Source: Sipunculus nudus | Taxonomy: Eukaryota > Annelida > Sipuncula > Golfingiida > Sipunculidae | Length of the DNA: 64,000 bases | Assembly: GCA_026874595.1 (NCBI GenBank) | Contig: CM049319.1 | Span: 64,906,417 to 64,970,416 of the forward strand | Reading direction: 5' to 3' | In this document: in pieces, positions 23,298 to 33,837 of the stretch | How positions within the stretch are numbered: the first letter of the stretch is position 1 | How the letters are laid out: every line of letters starts with the position of its first letter | Translations under genes and position numbers: made by a program | The notes under the pieces: model-generated | The model's input: only the letters and a program-made list of their open reading frames with translations | Database searches by the model: none | Told to the model about the DNA's origin: nothing

Positions 23298-25547
23298 CAA
23301 ATTTAACTTAATTTTTCGCCCATATGTAAACTAGTCCAGCACTAGCAGAAACGCGGGGCCCTTTGAGGACCATTTTCCGTCCACATCTATTTCATCGTTA
23401 CCTTGGATTATGTCACCAAGTTTTCAAGGGTGACCTTTATCACAGAGTAATTATTTCAGACATCAAGCCCTGTTTGTCCAGGTCTCTAGATTTAGGGCTC
23501 ATTAACTACGTAATTAAATCACGTCTTTACCAAAATCTTGCATTTGGTGCTGATTACCATAATGATGATGTCAAATGTACACATTTGCCTGATTTATATA
23601 TTAATTGACCATTTATATATCTTGGCCCACCCCTAGTGTTATAAGTAGACAGTTAATTGCATCATAATCATTTCAAAATCCACAGTAACATACATATGAC
23701 AAAAGATGTATTGGAAGTGGTGTCACATATTCAATTAGGTGTGGTTTACACAGAAGGTGTTTGGGAAGATTCCCGCAGCAGGGAGGTACAAACACGTCTG
23801 TAACTGTTGCCTGGTAAAAACGCCACAGAGTAATGTCGTTAGCAGGTCACTGATGCATTTGTAGAAGACTTGAGGAATTTACCTGTAATTTCTTTTGCCT
23901 GTTGGTGAATGTTAGGCCATGCAAATAAAATTGGTTTATAGTCTCTGCATGGTACTAGACATGTTGAACATGTGAGTATTTTCCTTATCTTCTGAAAATT
24001 GACTGGTTGAGAGAAAATATTTAAAATGCGATTTTGCATTAAGGATATAATAAAGGTTCATGAAACTGCTGTATGAACAACACAAGTTTCAATCCATTTA
24101 CAATGATATCTTTATGTATGAAAATTTTACATTATTAATACATGTACTTGGTACTCATTAAGGAAGTGATACATGAAAAATAGGAGTTGGGTTTCATCAG
24201 AACAATTAATTCTGGTGTGTGGCCTTATCCAGGCATAAAGTCTTTTGGGTTCTCCTTTTATATATATTAGTTGTAAGTAACTCCAGGTTACATGCTTTGT
24301 GTACAGGTACATAACTGTAAGGCAATACAAGCCTGATTAGCATATGTATATGACGTCTGTTTTCCTGTGTTAATTATTAAAGATTATGGGTGATCATACA
24401 AAACTGTACAGAAGTTGCAGAGAATGTGGCTATTGTGGATATCCTATGAAGCGGGAGTCTGTTTTCTTGTTGCTTTTAACCACCTCAGACATGATTGCCA
24501 GTGCCACATGACCAATCAAGTGTAGACGGACAAGAGGAGGTTTTGTGGGGCAGCTGTGAATACAGGTATGCAAAAGGTAAACCATAGGTACTGAGTGTCC
24601 TGGCACTGTGGAGGACAGCGTTCTCATCAGTCACGCATGAGTGCTATCTCATGCATAGGGAGGGAAGGAGTTGTCCGTGACGCCCTGACTGTTTGACTGG
24701 TCACTGAAGCATAGCACAAGAGGAAGAGTAGCTTTCAACGGTAGTGAACATTCTTGCATCCTTTGGCGCTTATCTCCCTGCCACAGGTGGCTACTTTTCG
24801 ATCCTGCTCTTCTATATAGGAAGATAATTACTGAGTTTAACTTCTCAAGGACCTCACCCAGGTGTTAACAACCACTAAGGTGAGTATGTTAATGTTATAG
24901 CTTATTAATTGAATAAATGCATGAAGGAGTGTCCCAACTCTATATAGGGAATGTGGCACGGGGTGTGGTCTTGTTTCTTTGTGGACCTCTGCAGTTTTCC
25001 TTGATGACTGAAACATGTTCTTGTTCATTTTTTTAACAGGAAAATAACAGTATATGTAAAAAAATATATTCCTAAGGTGTTAAGGTAAAAGATTACATGT
25101 GGACTAGAATTAAAAGTTTATTTTGTAAAAAATTGGAAATTTCTTATTTTCATGATGAAAGTGATGTTTTTAGTGATAATAATCTGAAATATCTATGATT
25201 TGGGGGGGGGGGGATTTTCAGTTTATTTAGCCATTGCCCCCATAATTTATCTGGAATTTTTTAACAGAAATTTATAAAATAACTTTTAATGGATAATGTT
25301 GAATGATTTTCATTTCTTAAATTGTACACAATGATATGTAAATACAGGTGAACAGGTGAGCAGGACAGGTGTTTTTGAATGAGCTAACCACCCCATAGGA
25401 AATAATTGTCTCAATATCAAAAAGTTTACCTGAATTAGTTAAAGATGATATATTAAATTATTTTTCATAACCAGATTATTCTTCATGTTTATTATTTAAA
25501 ATGACCATATGATGTGTAAAGTTGATTCTATTAATTAAATAATTTTT
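23298..25547. other. Unique intergenic stretch; possible untranslated first exon near 24640-24891
   Basis: No coding frame of note. The part from about 24480 to 24891 is less AT-rich than its surroundings. It has a CCAAT motif (about 24512), a TATATAGG motif (about 24813) and a strong donor-like CTAAG/GTGAGT at about 24886-24892. It could be a distal 5' UTR exon of the downstream tetraspanin, but nothing in the sequence proves it. Confidence 0.25.
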
Positions 25548-26140
25548 AGCTCAGCTGACTATAAGGCTGTCGGCTGTCTGTCCATCCATCTGTCCGTCCG
25601 TCCATTTGTCCGTTAAACTGGCATGTGTTGAAACCATTGGACCTACAAATCTGAAATTTGGCATACCATTAGATGTCCCCAAAATCTCCTATCATACCAA
25701 ATATTGGGTCAATCTGAGTTCGTTCCTTCAAAATATTAAGGAAAAACCTCTTGTTTTCCATTAAAAACCCATTGTTACATTTCAAGACTGCCTAATATCA
25801 AAACCACTGACCTGATATGTATCATTTTTAAAATATTAATTTCTCTATATATTTTCTATGTACATACGAGAAATTAGTTCAATATTTAATAAATTCTTGA
25901 AGTTATGGGCCCGAACATAATGCACTTTGTAAAAATTCAGGAAATGTATTTACTCCCGTAACTTGAGAATTGCTGAAGCTAGAGACTTTTTTCCAGGTAT
26001 GTAACTATATTTAATCAAGATTCAATTGTATTCCCAAAATTAGTTCTGAATTTTTCAAATTTTATAAGTAATTAGCATAAATATAAAATCAGTACCTTAA
26101 ATTTTGCCCAGCCGTTTGGCCATGGCACATTTTTTCCCTG
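25548..26140 (+). mobile_element. Repeat family G, copy G1 (right end not identified)
   Basis: Starts TTTTTAGCTCAGCTGACT like the other G copies, followed by a CTGTCCATCCATCTGTCCGT tract and a ligand-like run of satellite-type sequence. I could not find the GACCCATGGGTC right end, so the right limit is approximate. Confidence 0.45.
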
Positions 26141-26971
26141 TAAGCACTGTTGCTTTTATATTAATATCTTGCTCACGTAAGGATTTTAGCTTCTTAATTC
26201 TGGAGGTTTTAAAAGGAATTGAAAAAGTTGAGTTTTTCTTAGGTGTAGAGTTGTCTGTGTTATCTATATGTCAGAAGTTAGTGTTTATAGACATGCTTGA
26301 AAATTTGTAAAATTTGCACCCTTTTGTACAGTAATTTATATTTTGGTTTTGTTTGGTTTTGAGTTTCCTCTTAACATACATTTATTTCTCAGTTCATAAG
26401 TACAGAACTGTTAATAGGCCTTTAAGCAGGACAGGTGTGTAATTGACTTCACTGCCCTTAACTGTATAGCCTTTCATCAATGGTGAAATGACACATTAAA
26501 ATAAACTGGTGTTGGCATGGTTACAAATGTGGCTGTTTGTGTGAAGTTAATGAGTAGATGCTTGAAAAGGGAAGTCATTACAAATCTATATTTATTCCTG
26601 AATGAGGAAGTTGGAGTACCATTTCATAAGATATATAAGCTGAACTTGTTCAGTCATGCAGAATATGCCAGGTATACATTACCTGGAAATGTGCCAAAAA
26701 GCTGCACAATGTTAATTCATAATATTGGCACATTTTTCTTCTGTTAACTACATTGTGTTTTAGGTGTTATCAGGTACCTTTATCTATATGTGGACAATTT
26801 GACAGAAATCAGAGCATTATTTTTTATCAATGTGCAAACATTAACAGTTGAGATTTTTTTTCCACACTTCGCAAGTGCATGAGTATTTAGAATCATGATA
26901 AACCTATTGAAAGTGTGACAAAAACAAATTCTGCAAAATGGAGAGAGGAACTTTACAAGATCTGTATCTGG

Positions 26972-27411
26972 TCATGTGAGGCACTTGATTTAACATTTTC
27001 CTGTTCAGATTTATTTAGATTGTGGAAAAGTACTAATTCTCCTGAAGATATTCTACGTCATGGATTTAATGAGGCTTATATATATGTTGCGTCAATTATT
27101 TGTGAGCTTAGAGACCTGTAGCATCAGTAATTTTGTGAGGCTTAGAGATATGAGGTATCAGTAATTTTGTTAGGCTCAGAGACATGAAGTATCATGTGAG
27201 GCACTTGATTTAACATTTTCCTGTTCAGATTTATTTTAGATTGTGGAAAAGTTCTAATACTTCTGTAGATATTCTACGTCATGGATTTAATGAGGCTTAT
27301 ACATATGTTGCGTCAATTATTTGTGAGCTTAGAGATCTGCAGCATCAGTAATTTTGTGAGGCTTAGAGATATGAGGTATCAGTAATTTTGTGAGGCTGTA
27401 AGGCCAAAAAA
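26972..27411. repeat. 220-bp direct duplication
   Basis: Two adjacent copies begin at TCATGTGAGGCACTTGATTT (26972 and 27192) and match through TTTTGTGAGGCT. The unit itself contains shorter GTATCAGTAATTTTGT repeats of about 40 bp. Copy 1 lies in a 68-codon open frame ending CELRDL. Copy 2 has an extra T in ATTTATTTTAG that breaks that frame, so coding is unlikely. Confidence 0.85.
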
Positions 27412-28377
27412 AAGGGTATGGTTCTCAGGCACAGCCCATGTCAATTTTAACCCCCCCATCCAAATTTTTAATTTTGATTGTCATCTTTCAAGAAGATTAA
27501 ATAATACAATTTTGATAAGATTTCCTTTGTTATATAGTGCTTCTACCTGTTTAGCAAAAAAATCCGGTCATCATGCTTTTTTCCTGATCATATGACATTT
27601 TTATTGAAACATACAAAAAAAAATTAAAAAATAAAAAATCGCCCACCTGCACTGATTTCTGAAAAAAAAAGTGCCTCACACTGAAAACCATAACTGTTTT
27701 TTGCCTAATGATCAAATCATTTAGGACAACTAAAGATGTCACTCCCCTATGTACAGATTCCTGGAAAATTATACCAAGGTTTTAGAGAGTTTCAGGTTTA
27801 TTTTAAAAAAATGATGAGGTGGTATAAGCAATAAGACTGTACACACAAGTCTGAATAACCATGTTTTACACAAAGTGAATTCTGCAAGAGGGCTTTGATA
27901 CGCTTTGAACAGTCCCACATGCCTAAGGCCTCTAAGAAGGTCAGGGGATCATTGACTCACCCCTCACATGGTGTGAAGTATGTATTTGTCAGATATTCTG
28001 TACACAAAGCATACAGTAGGCAGTGGCTGTGTTTGCATGTTGACTTTGGTGCTTAAGTGCCCAGGTTGAAACCAGCCAGAGTGTTTTCACTAGATGTACA
28101 TGGATAACATAAAAAAGTTTGCCCTGAAAACCACCTGCTCTAAAGGATTTATAAAGTTTTACCTGATATGCACTGGAAACTTGTATCGAAACTATTGTCT
28201 GATTTTTTGTAAGTTTTATTGAAAACTGTCTCAAAAGAAAAGATACAATTTTTTTAATAATATTAATTCTAAGAGTAAATGTTGTAAATAGCAGTAATTT
28301 TAATATTAGGTAATATAATTTAATGATAATTTAGTGATAAAGCTCATATATTGTTATTATTGTTATTATTGTTAGTA
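27412..28377. other. Intergenic stretch, no gene seen
   Basis: Homopolymer-rich, AT-rich sequence with no supportable feature, ending in a (TTATTG)n-like tract at about 28350-28380. Confidence 0.4.
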
Positions 28378-29500
28378 TTGTATCAGCCAGAGTTTTGTGG
28401 ATACTATAATGTGTACACAAAGGTTCTGCCGCCACAGCTGCCACCACAGCTTCGTTACTGGAGAACTCTTCTGGACCAATCTTTCTGAAACCTATGTAGT
28501 TATATATTTGCTCTCCTATGTAGTTCTGCATAACAAAGACTTGTGGCACCACCTGCAATCCTTTTTGTGCAGTATGAACCTTGATGTCTTTTTGATAACA
28601 ACCCATATCTCAGGAGTGGTTCAAAGTATTGAACTGAAATTTTCCATGTCAATAGATCTTGGGTCACTCAATCTTGTATTTGAGACTGGTGGTACCACCT
28701 ACAATGACTTTTGTGTGGCTTTCTTCCATGTGTTTTCAACTATTTGTCATAGTGAATGGTTGAATGTATTGGGCTGAAATTGTGCATGTCCATAGATCTT
28801 TGATTTCTCCAACTCGTACTCCTGACTTGTGGCACCATACCTCAGGACTGCATCGTTCAATGTATTGGTCTGAAATTTGGCATGTCCATCCATCTTGGAG
28901 AGTAATCTCCTAGTCCAGACAGGTGGCTAAAACTACCTTCCAGTTTTTTATAGAAAAATTTGATACCCTTTTCTTAGGAGTGGTTTGCCTTATTGGCCTG
29001 AAATTGTGCATGTCCAAAGATCTTGGATACCGGTCCATCTCGTATTCAAGACTAGTGGCGCAATCTGCAATCTTTTACATTTGGTGTCTTGATTTGCTTA
29101 GGGTAAAAATGGCTCATATCTCAGGAGTGGATGGCTGTATCAACCCAAAATGTTGCAGGTTTATCTTTTTTTGGATAGCTGTGTTGTTTTCATAGAATGT
29201 GCATTGATGCACTTTTTCTCAGTGGTGGAATAGCTTCTCAGCCTGAGATTTTGCATGAGATGTAATAGCATGGTGTATCCATCTGTAGATATGTTTTTGG
29301 TGAAAATTGCACATTAAAGAGGGGTTGAATTGGCATCACTAATGCCACAAATTTGGAGTCATGTCATGTCAGGAGCATTCAGTGCCTTACTTTGCCCATG
29401 CCTCTGTGATTTCATGGACACACATAATCGCTTTTTGACTGCCCTTATTCTAGTTGTAATTAATTGTTTATTGTAATTATATTTTTCAGTATAAGGCCAA
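28378..29500 (+). mobile_element. Repeat E: D-like 5' end followed by diverged palindrome-phased units
   Basis: Begins TATCAGCCAGAG, then TGGATACTATAATG. This parallels repeat D (TATCGCCAGAC, then TGGAGATACTATGG), including the following CCGCC(A)-rich tract. It then runs through units with GTGGCACCACCTGCAATC, GGTGGTACCACCTACAATG and GTGGCTAAAACTACCTTCC at about 130-150 bp spacing. No inverted partner of the left end was found, so the right end is truncated or replaced. The 126-codon open frame at 28397-28777 lies entirely in this repeat and is rejected as a gene. Confidence 0.5.
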
Positions 29501-29528
29501 AATAAGGTGTTTCTCATGCACTTTTTTT

Positions 29529-32500
29529 AGCGAACCTGTGAGCTTATGTGATGGTGCGGCGGCGTCCATCGTGCATTGTGTGTCGTGCGTTGTGTGTTGT
29601 GCATCGTCTGTACGTTAACCATAGCTATCTCAAAAAGGGCAGGAGCTAGCATCACCAAATTTTTTGCAAATAATCAGTCATCCAAAAAACTATATCGGAT
29701 TTTGTTTATTTTTTTCTAACTGCATTTTCTTAGATTTTATAGGGAAAAAGCTAAAAAAAGCTTTAAAAATCTTCTTCTCCGAAACTGTCCAGCCAAATTG
29801 TCCAATATTTCACAGAAATGATCCCGGGAACAATCTTTCTCAAGTTTGTTCAAATGGTTCCAGTTCAGAGATTTTTGGCCAATTTACAGGAGGTTGAACT
29901 TTGTTAACTAGGCAAAAAAGCATATTAAAATTTAAATCTCAGAAACCGCTGGAGCTATCATCACCAAATTTTATGCCAATGTTGGTCACATAGGTCATAT
30001 CTGAAATTGAGGTATTGGTGGCGCCACCTGCATTGGCCTTCTTTTGTACGGGGTCATCAGTGCCTGTATCAAACTGAGGGCTACAAAAAACTTCTTCTCT
30101 AAAACCATATGGCCAGAATGTTTAATATCACACAGAAATGATCCTAGGGTAGGGGTTTCTGAAGTTTGTTCAAATGGTCTCTTTTCAGTGACTTTTGGCT
30201 AAGCTATGGGAAGCTGAATTTAGTCATATGCCATAACAGCCCATTTTAGCTCAGTGGCTACAAAGATCTTCTTCTCAAAAACCACTGGGCCAAATTCTTA
30301 AATCTCACACATTAATTATCCTCAGATGTTGATAATTCAAGTATTGTTCAAATGGTTTTGGTTCAGTGCTTTTTGGCTGAGTTACGGGAAGCTGAACTTA
30401 GCCGGTTTGCTGTATCTTCCTATATGAGTTATAAACCTGCGAAACGTTTTTTGACTGATGCCACTGAAGCCAGTTTGTTAAATATTTTACAAGAATAATC
30501 CCTACAATAATTCTTATAATAATTGTCATTAATGGTTCCACATGAATGAATTTTGGCTGAATTATGGAGATTGAATTGAGTCATTTTACCATATATGTTA
30601 GCTGTGTTATGCTGTTACATCTAGCCTGGCACCAGTTTATCAGCATCTATTACATCATGCCACTACACATTTAGATTTCAGGTTATCTTTGGTTAATATT
30701 GACAAGAAAGTTTTTTTAAAAGCTTTTAAAAAAATTAGATTTATGGTTTAAGTTGTTCATCATACCAGGCAATGTTACAATCATGGATATTCAGCTCTCT
30801 GTGGCTATATAAAGACAACTGTATGTGGATTATAAATTTTTGGTATCCCTACTTAACTTATTACAAGAATTTGCCATCAGTGAGATATATCTGTATTTTA
30901 ATTTTGCATTCAGTATGTATCCGTAATAATTTTTTACATATATTCCTGATTTCTTTTCTATAAAAAGTCAGCTGAAAAGCATTTTGTATTGGGAAAATAA
31001 ATTTCAAAGTTATTTCAATTAGGGACCACTTTTGTGTTAGATGGCAGCACTTGCTTTACCATTGGCAGATTGCCAGGGCCTTGATGTTGGCCATTAGCCA
31101 AGATGATGTCAGCTCTATAAATAGTTTGGCCCAGTGCCAGGATTGGAAGAAGTGCAGCCAGGTATAGGTCAAGAGTTCACTCAGTGCAGTAGCTGCATTC
31201 TATTTATAGCTTTGGCAGACTGCCAACTGTGTCAGATTATGCAACAGGTCAAGTGTTCACTCAGTACAGTCAGGTACAGGTCAAAAGTTTACTCAGTCTA
31301 GCCAGGTGCAGGTCAAGAGTTCACTCAGTGCAGTAGATTGAGGCAGCAATTTGTCACAGGTCATCTGGGGGCAACTGCCTTTCATACCTAAGCCTTGTCA
31401 GCCCAGTGCATCAAACTCTGGGGATGTTTGATGTATTGGACTGATATTTTTACCTGTCTATGCGTTTTTGATGGTATTCTCATTTACAAGACTGGTGGCG
31501 CCACCAACAATAATTTTTGCACAATGCATGTCCCTGCTTATTTCACAAGAGGGGTTTGATATATCAGTCTGACATTGAGCATATTTATATATCTCTTCAT
31601 TGTATATAAGACTGGTGGTGCCAGCTACAATCATTGTATCCGCCAAAACAGAGATGTGAACTGCAGTGCCCTCATTTTTTGTTGACCTCTGACCTTTCCT
31701 CTCTGCCCAGCGTCCATTTGTGCGTCTGTTTCCACACATAAACCCACATATCTGGGGAGCCGTTTGACCGATCAGGCTTAAGATTTTGCACAAATGTAGC
31801 CCTTACACTAAAGATGGTTGAGCCACCTGCAACCATTTTTGCACAGCATCCATCTGTTCATCAGCCTTTGGATAAAAACACTCATATCTCTGCATTGGTT
31901 GGACTTATCCATCTGAAATTTTGCATGTGTATACATCCTTGACAGCTTTCTTGATTTTATGACATGTGGTGCCACCTACAGTCATGTCTAAACTGCAGAT
32001 ATCCAAGCTCATATCTCGGGAACCGTTTGACCTGTTGGGCCAAAAATTTGCATGTGTATAAATCTCCCATAGCTCTTTATCATACACAAAACTGGTGGTG
32101 CCACCTGCAACCATTTTTGCACAGCATCCATCTGTTCATCTGCCTTGGGATAAAATCACTCATATCTCGGCAGTGGTTTGACTTATCCACCTGATATTTT
32201 GCAGGATTATACATCCTTGACAGCTTTCTTGTTTTATAACAGGTGGCGCCACCTACATTCAAATTTACGCTGCAGACATCCAAGCTCATACCTCAGGAAC
32301 CATTTGACTGATTGGGCAAAAATTTTGCATGTTTATAGATCTCACATAGCTCTTAATCATACACAAAATTGGTGGTGCCACCTGCCACCATTTTTGCACA
32401 GCATCCATCTGTTTGTCTGCCGTGGGCTAAAATCACTCATATCTCAGTAGTGGTATGACTTATCTGCCTAAAATTTTGCAGGTTAAGCAAAACTGGTGGT

Positions 32501-33510
32501 GCCACCTGCAATCATTTTTGCACAGCATCCGTCTGTTTGTTTGCCGTGGGATAAAATCACTCATATCTTGGCAGTGGTTTGACATATCTGCCTAAAATTT
32601 TGCAGGTTTATACATCTTGGATAGCTTTCTGGATTTTTTTTGCAGGTGGCAACACCTACTTTTATGTATATGCTGCAGACATTCAGGCTTATATCTCAGG
32701 ACTGGTTTGACATATCCCCCTGAAATTTTGCATATGTATAGATCTCACATAACTTTTAATCAAAGTCAAAATTGGTGGCGCCACCTGCCACCATTTGTGT
32801 ACAGCGTCCGTCTGTTTATCTTCCGTAGGCTAAAATCACTCATATCTCAGTAGTGGTTTGCCTTATCTGCCTAAAATTTTGCATGTTAATACATCTCGGA
32901 TAGCTTTCTCGATTTTGTAGCAGTTTGCGCCACCTATATTTATGTATATGCTGCACACATTCAGGCTTATATATCAGGACTGGTTTGACATGTCCCCCTA
33001 AAATGTTGCATGTGTATAGATCTCACATATCTCTTAATCATACACAAAATTGGTGGCGCCACCTGCTACCATTTTTGCACAGTGTCCATCTGTTTGTCTG
33101 CTGTGGGCTAAAATCACTCATATCCCAGTAGTGGTTTGACTTATCTGCCTAAAATTTAGCATGTTTATACATCTTGGACAGCTTTCTGGATTTTGTGGTA
33201 GGTGGCTCAACCTACATACACATTTCGGCTGCAGACATCCAGGCTATTATGCAACACACCTCACTCTATTTCCCCTTGCCACTCAATCCATGCCTCACTT
33301 CGTCTTTCCCAGTCTGATTTTGTGTTGTGTACACCCATGCCAGAATTGCAGCAGTGATGTTTGTTTAATTGTTTCTTGTTCTAAGTGTTTAGTACTTGCA
33401 TTGTTCATATACATGTAACACATGTTCTTGAAAAGTAATGGTCCAGCACTGAAGCATTAAACCTGGTGTAATCTCATTGCACAGGTTCGCATTAGGCCTG
33501 TAGGCCTTGT
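29529..33510 (+). mobile_element. Repeat family A, copy A4, full ends, carrying nested repeat C
   Basis: The 5' end GCGAACCTGTG (29530-29540) and its exact inverted partner CACAGGTTCGC (33480-33490) are followed by the AGGCC-TGTA-GGCCT hairpin (33494-33507) and CTTGT. Without the inserted repeat C (about 31636-33320) the element is about 2.3 kb. It carries the GGTGGCGCCACC palindrome (about 30019) and the AGGTCA-type direct-repeat tract (about 31160-31330). Confidence 0.75.
31636..33320 (+). mobile_element. Repeat family C, copy 2, nested in A4, with six half-unit tandem array
   Basis: The left end GTATCCGCCAAAACAGAG (31636-31653) interrupts family A at CAATCATT. The interior alternates two half-units of about 140 bp. 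TGGTG(G/T)-type palindromes fall at about 32091, 32371, 32491, 32773 and 33052, giving a 280-bp full period. The partner motif GCCACCTA(C/T)-TTC lies between them. The array closes with a segment (about 33255-33315) almost identical to the close of copy 1 (CTCTATTTCCCCTTGCCACT). The right inverted repeat seen in copy 1 is missing here; the sequence returns to family A after AGTCTGA. No coding. Confidence 0.7.
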
Positions 33511-33523
33511 ATAAGAACTCTGG

Positions 33524-33552
33524 GGTGGTGGGGGGGGGGGGGGGGGGGGGGG
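33524..33552. repeat. Poly-G run
   Basis: A G homopolymer-rich run about 53 bp upstream of the retrotransposon 5' LTR. Such runs are assembly-error prone and can form G-quadruplexes. Confidence 0.9.
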
Positions 33553-33600
33553 TGCATTTTGTTTTAGGTTTTTGCTAAAATTTCATATGATAAAGAACAA

Positions 33601-33605
33601 CATGA
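33601..33605 (+). repeat. Target-site duplication, left (CATGA)
   Basis: Five bases directly before the 5' LTR, repeated directly after the 3' LTR at 38518-38522. This fits the short duplications made by Ty3/Gypsy integrases. Confidence 0.93.
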
Positions 33606-33744
33606 TGTTACGAGATGATAAGTTACGAGTTCACTATGTCACGGGTCCGATATTTTATGTGTACACATGCCAGTGTGCTACGTCACACTTTTGTGCTTGT
33701 TGTCTAGTAAAGCGTTGTTCACAGCCGCACGTGTTGTTGAAACA
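33606..33744 (+). repeat. 5' LTR
   Basis: 139 bp, with TG...CA ends, identical by eye to the 3' LTR. It contains a GATATTTTATGTGTA AT-rich segment that could act as core promoter. The only ATG overlapping it begins on its last base (33744). Confidence 0.95.
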
Positions 33745-33797
33745 TGGTGCCAGAAGTGTCATGTAAACTGCGCCTGCAATCCGCTAAATCTAGTTAA
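33744..33797 (+). other. Upstream ORF and start-stop codon pair in the retroelement leader
   Basis: A 17-codon frame opens at the LTR/PBS junction (ATG 33744-33746, TAA 33795-33797). A second ATG at 33761 is followed at once by TAA. Both precede the gag-pol ATG at 33838. Upstream and start-stop frames generally lower or delay downstream initiation; a role here is inference. Confidence 0.5.
33745..33762 (+). promoter_or_regulatory. Primer-binding site
   Basis: TGGTGCCAGAAGTGTC starts directly after the LTR. The opening TGG would pair with the CCA end of a tRNA. I do not assign the tRNA. Confidence 0.7.
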
Positions 33798-33837
33798 TTA
33801 GCCTAGATCGTGGATTATTTTGCAACAAACTGTCGCA

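Noticed and set aside
28397-28777. 126-codon + strand open frame
   Set aside because: Lies wholly inside repeat E. Its translation reflects palindrome-phased repeat sequence, and the same units in other copies are not open.
31458-33131. Several similar 60-110 codon frames on both strands with shared motifs
   Set aside because: They are paralogous only because they are translations of the 280-bp tandem units of repeat C.
33820-33837. Upstream extension of the gag-pol frame to a TTG
   Set aside because: TTG initiation is unlikely in an animal. The ATG at 33838 is used instead.
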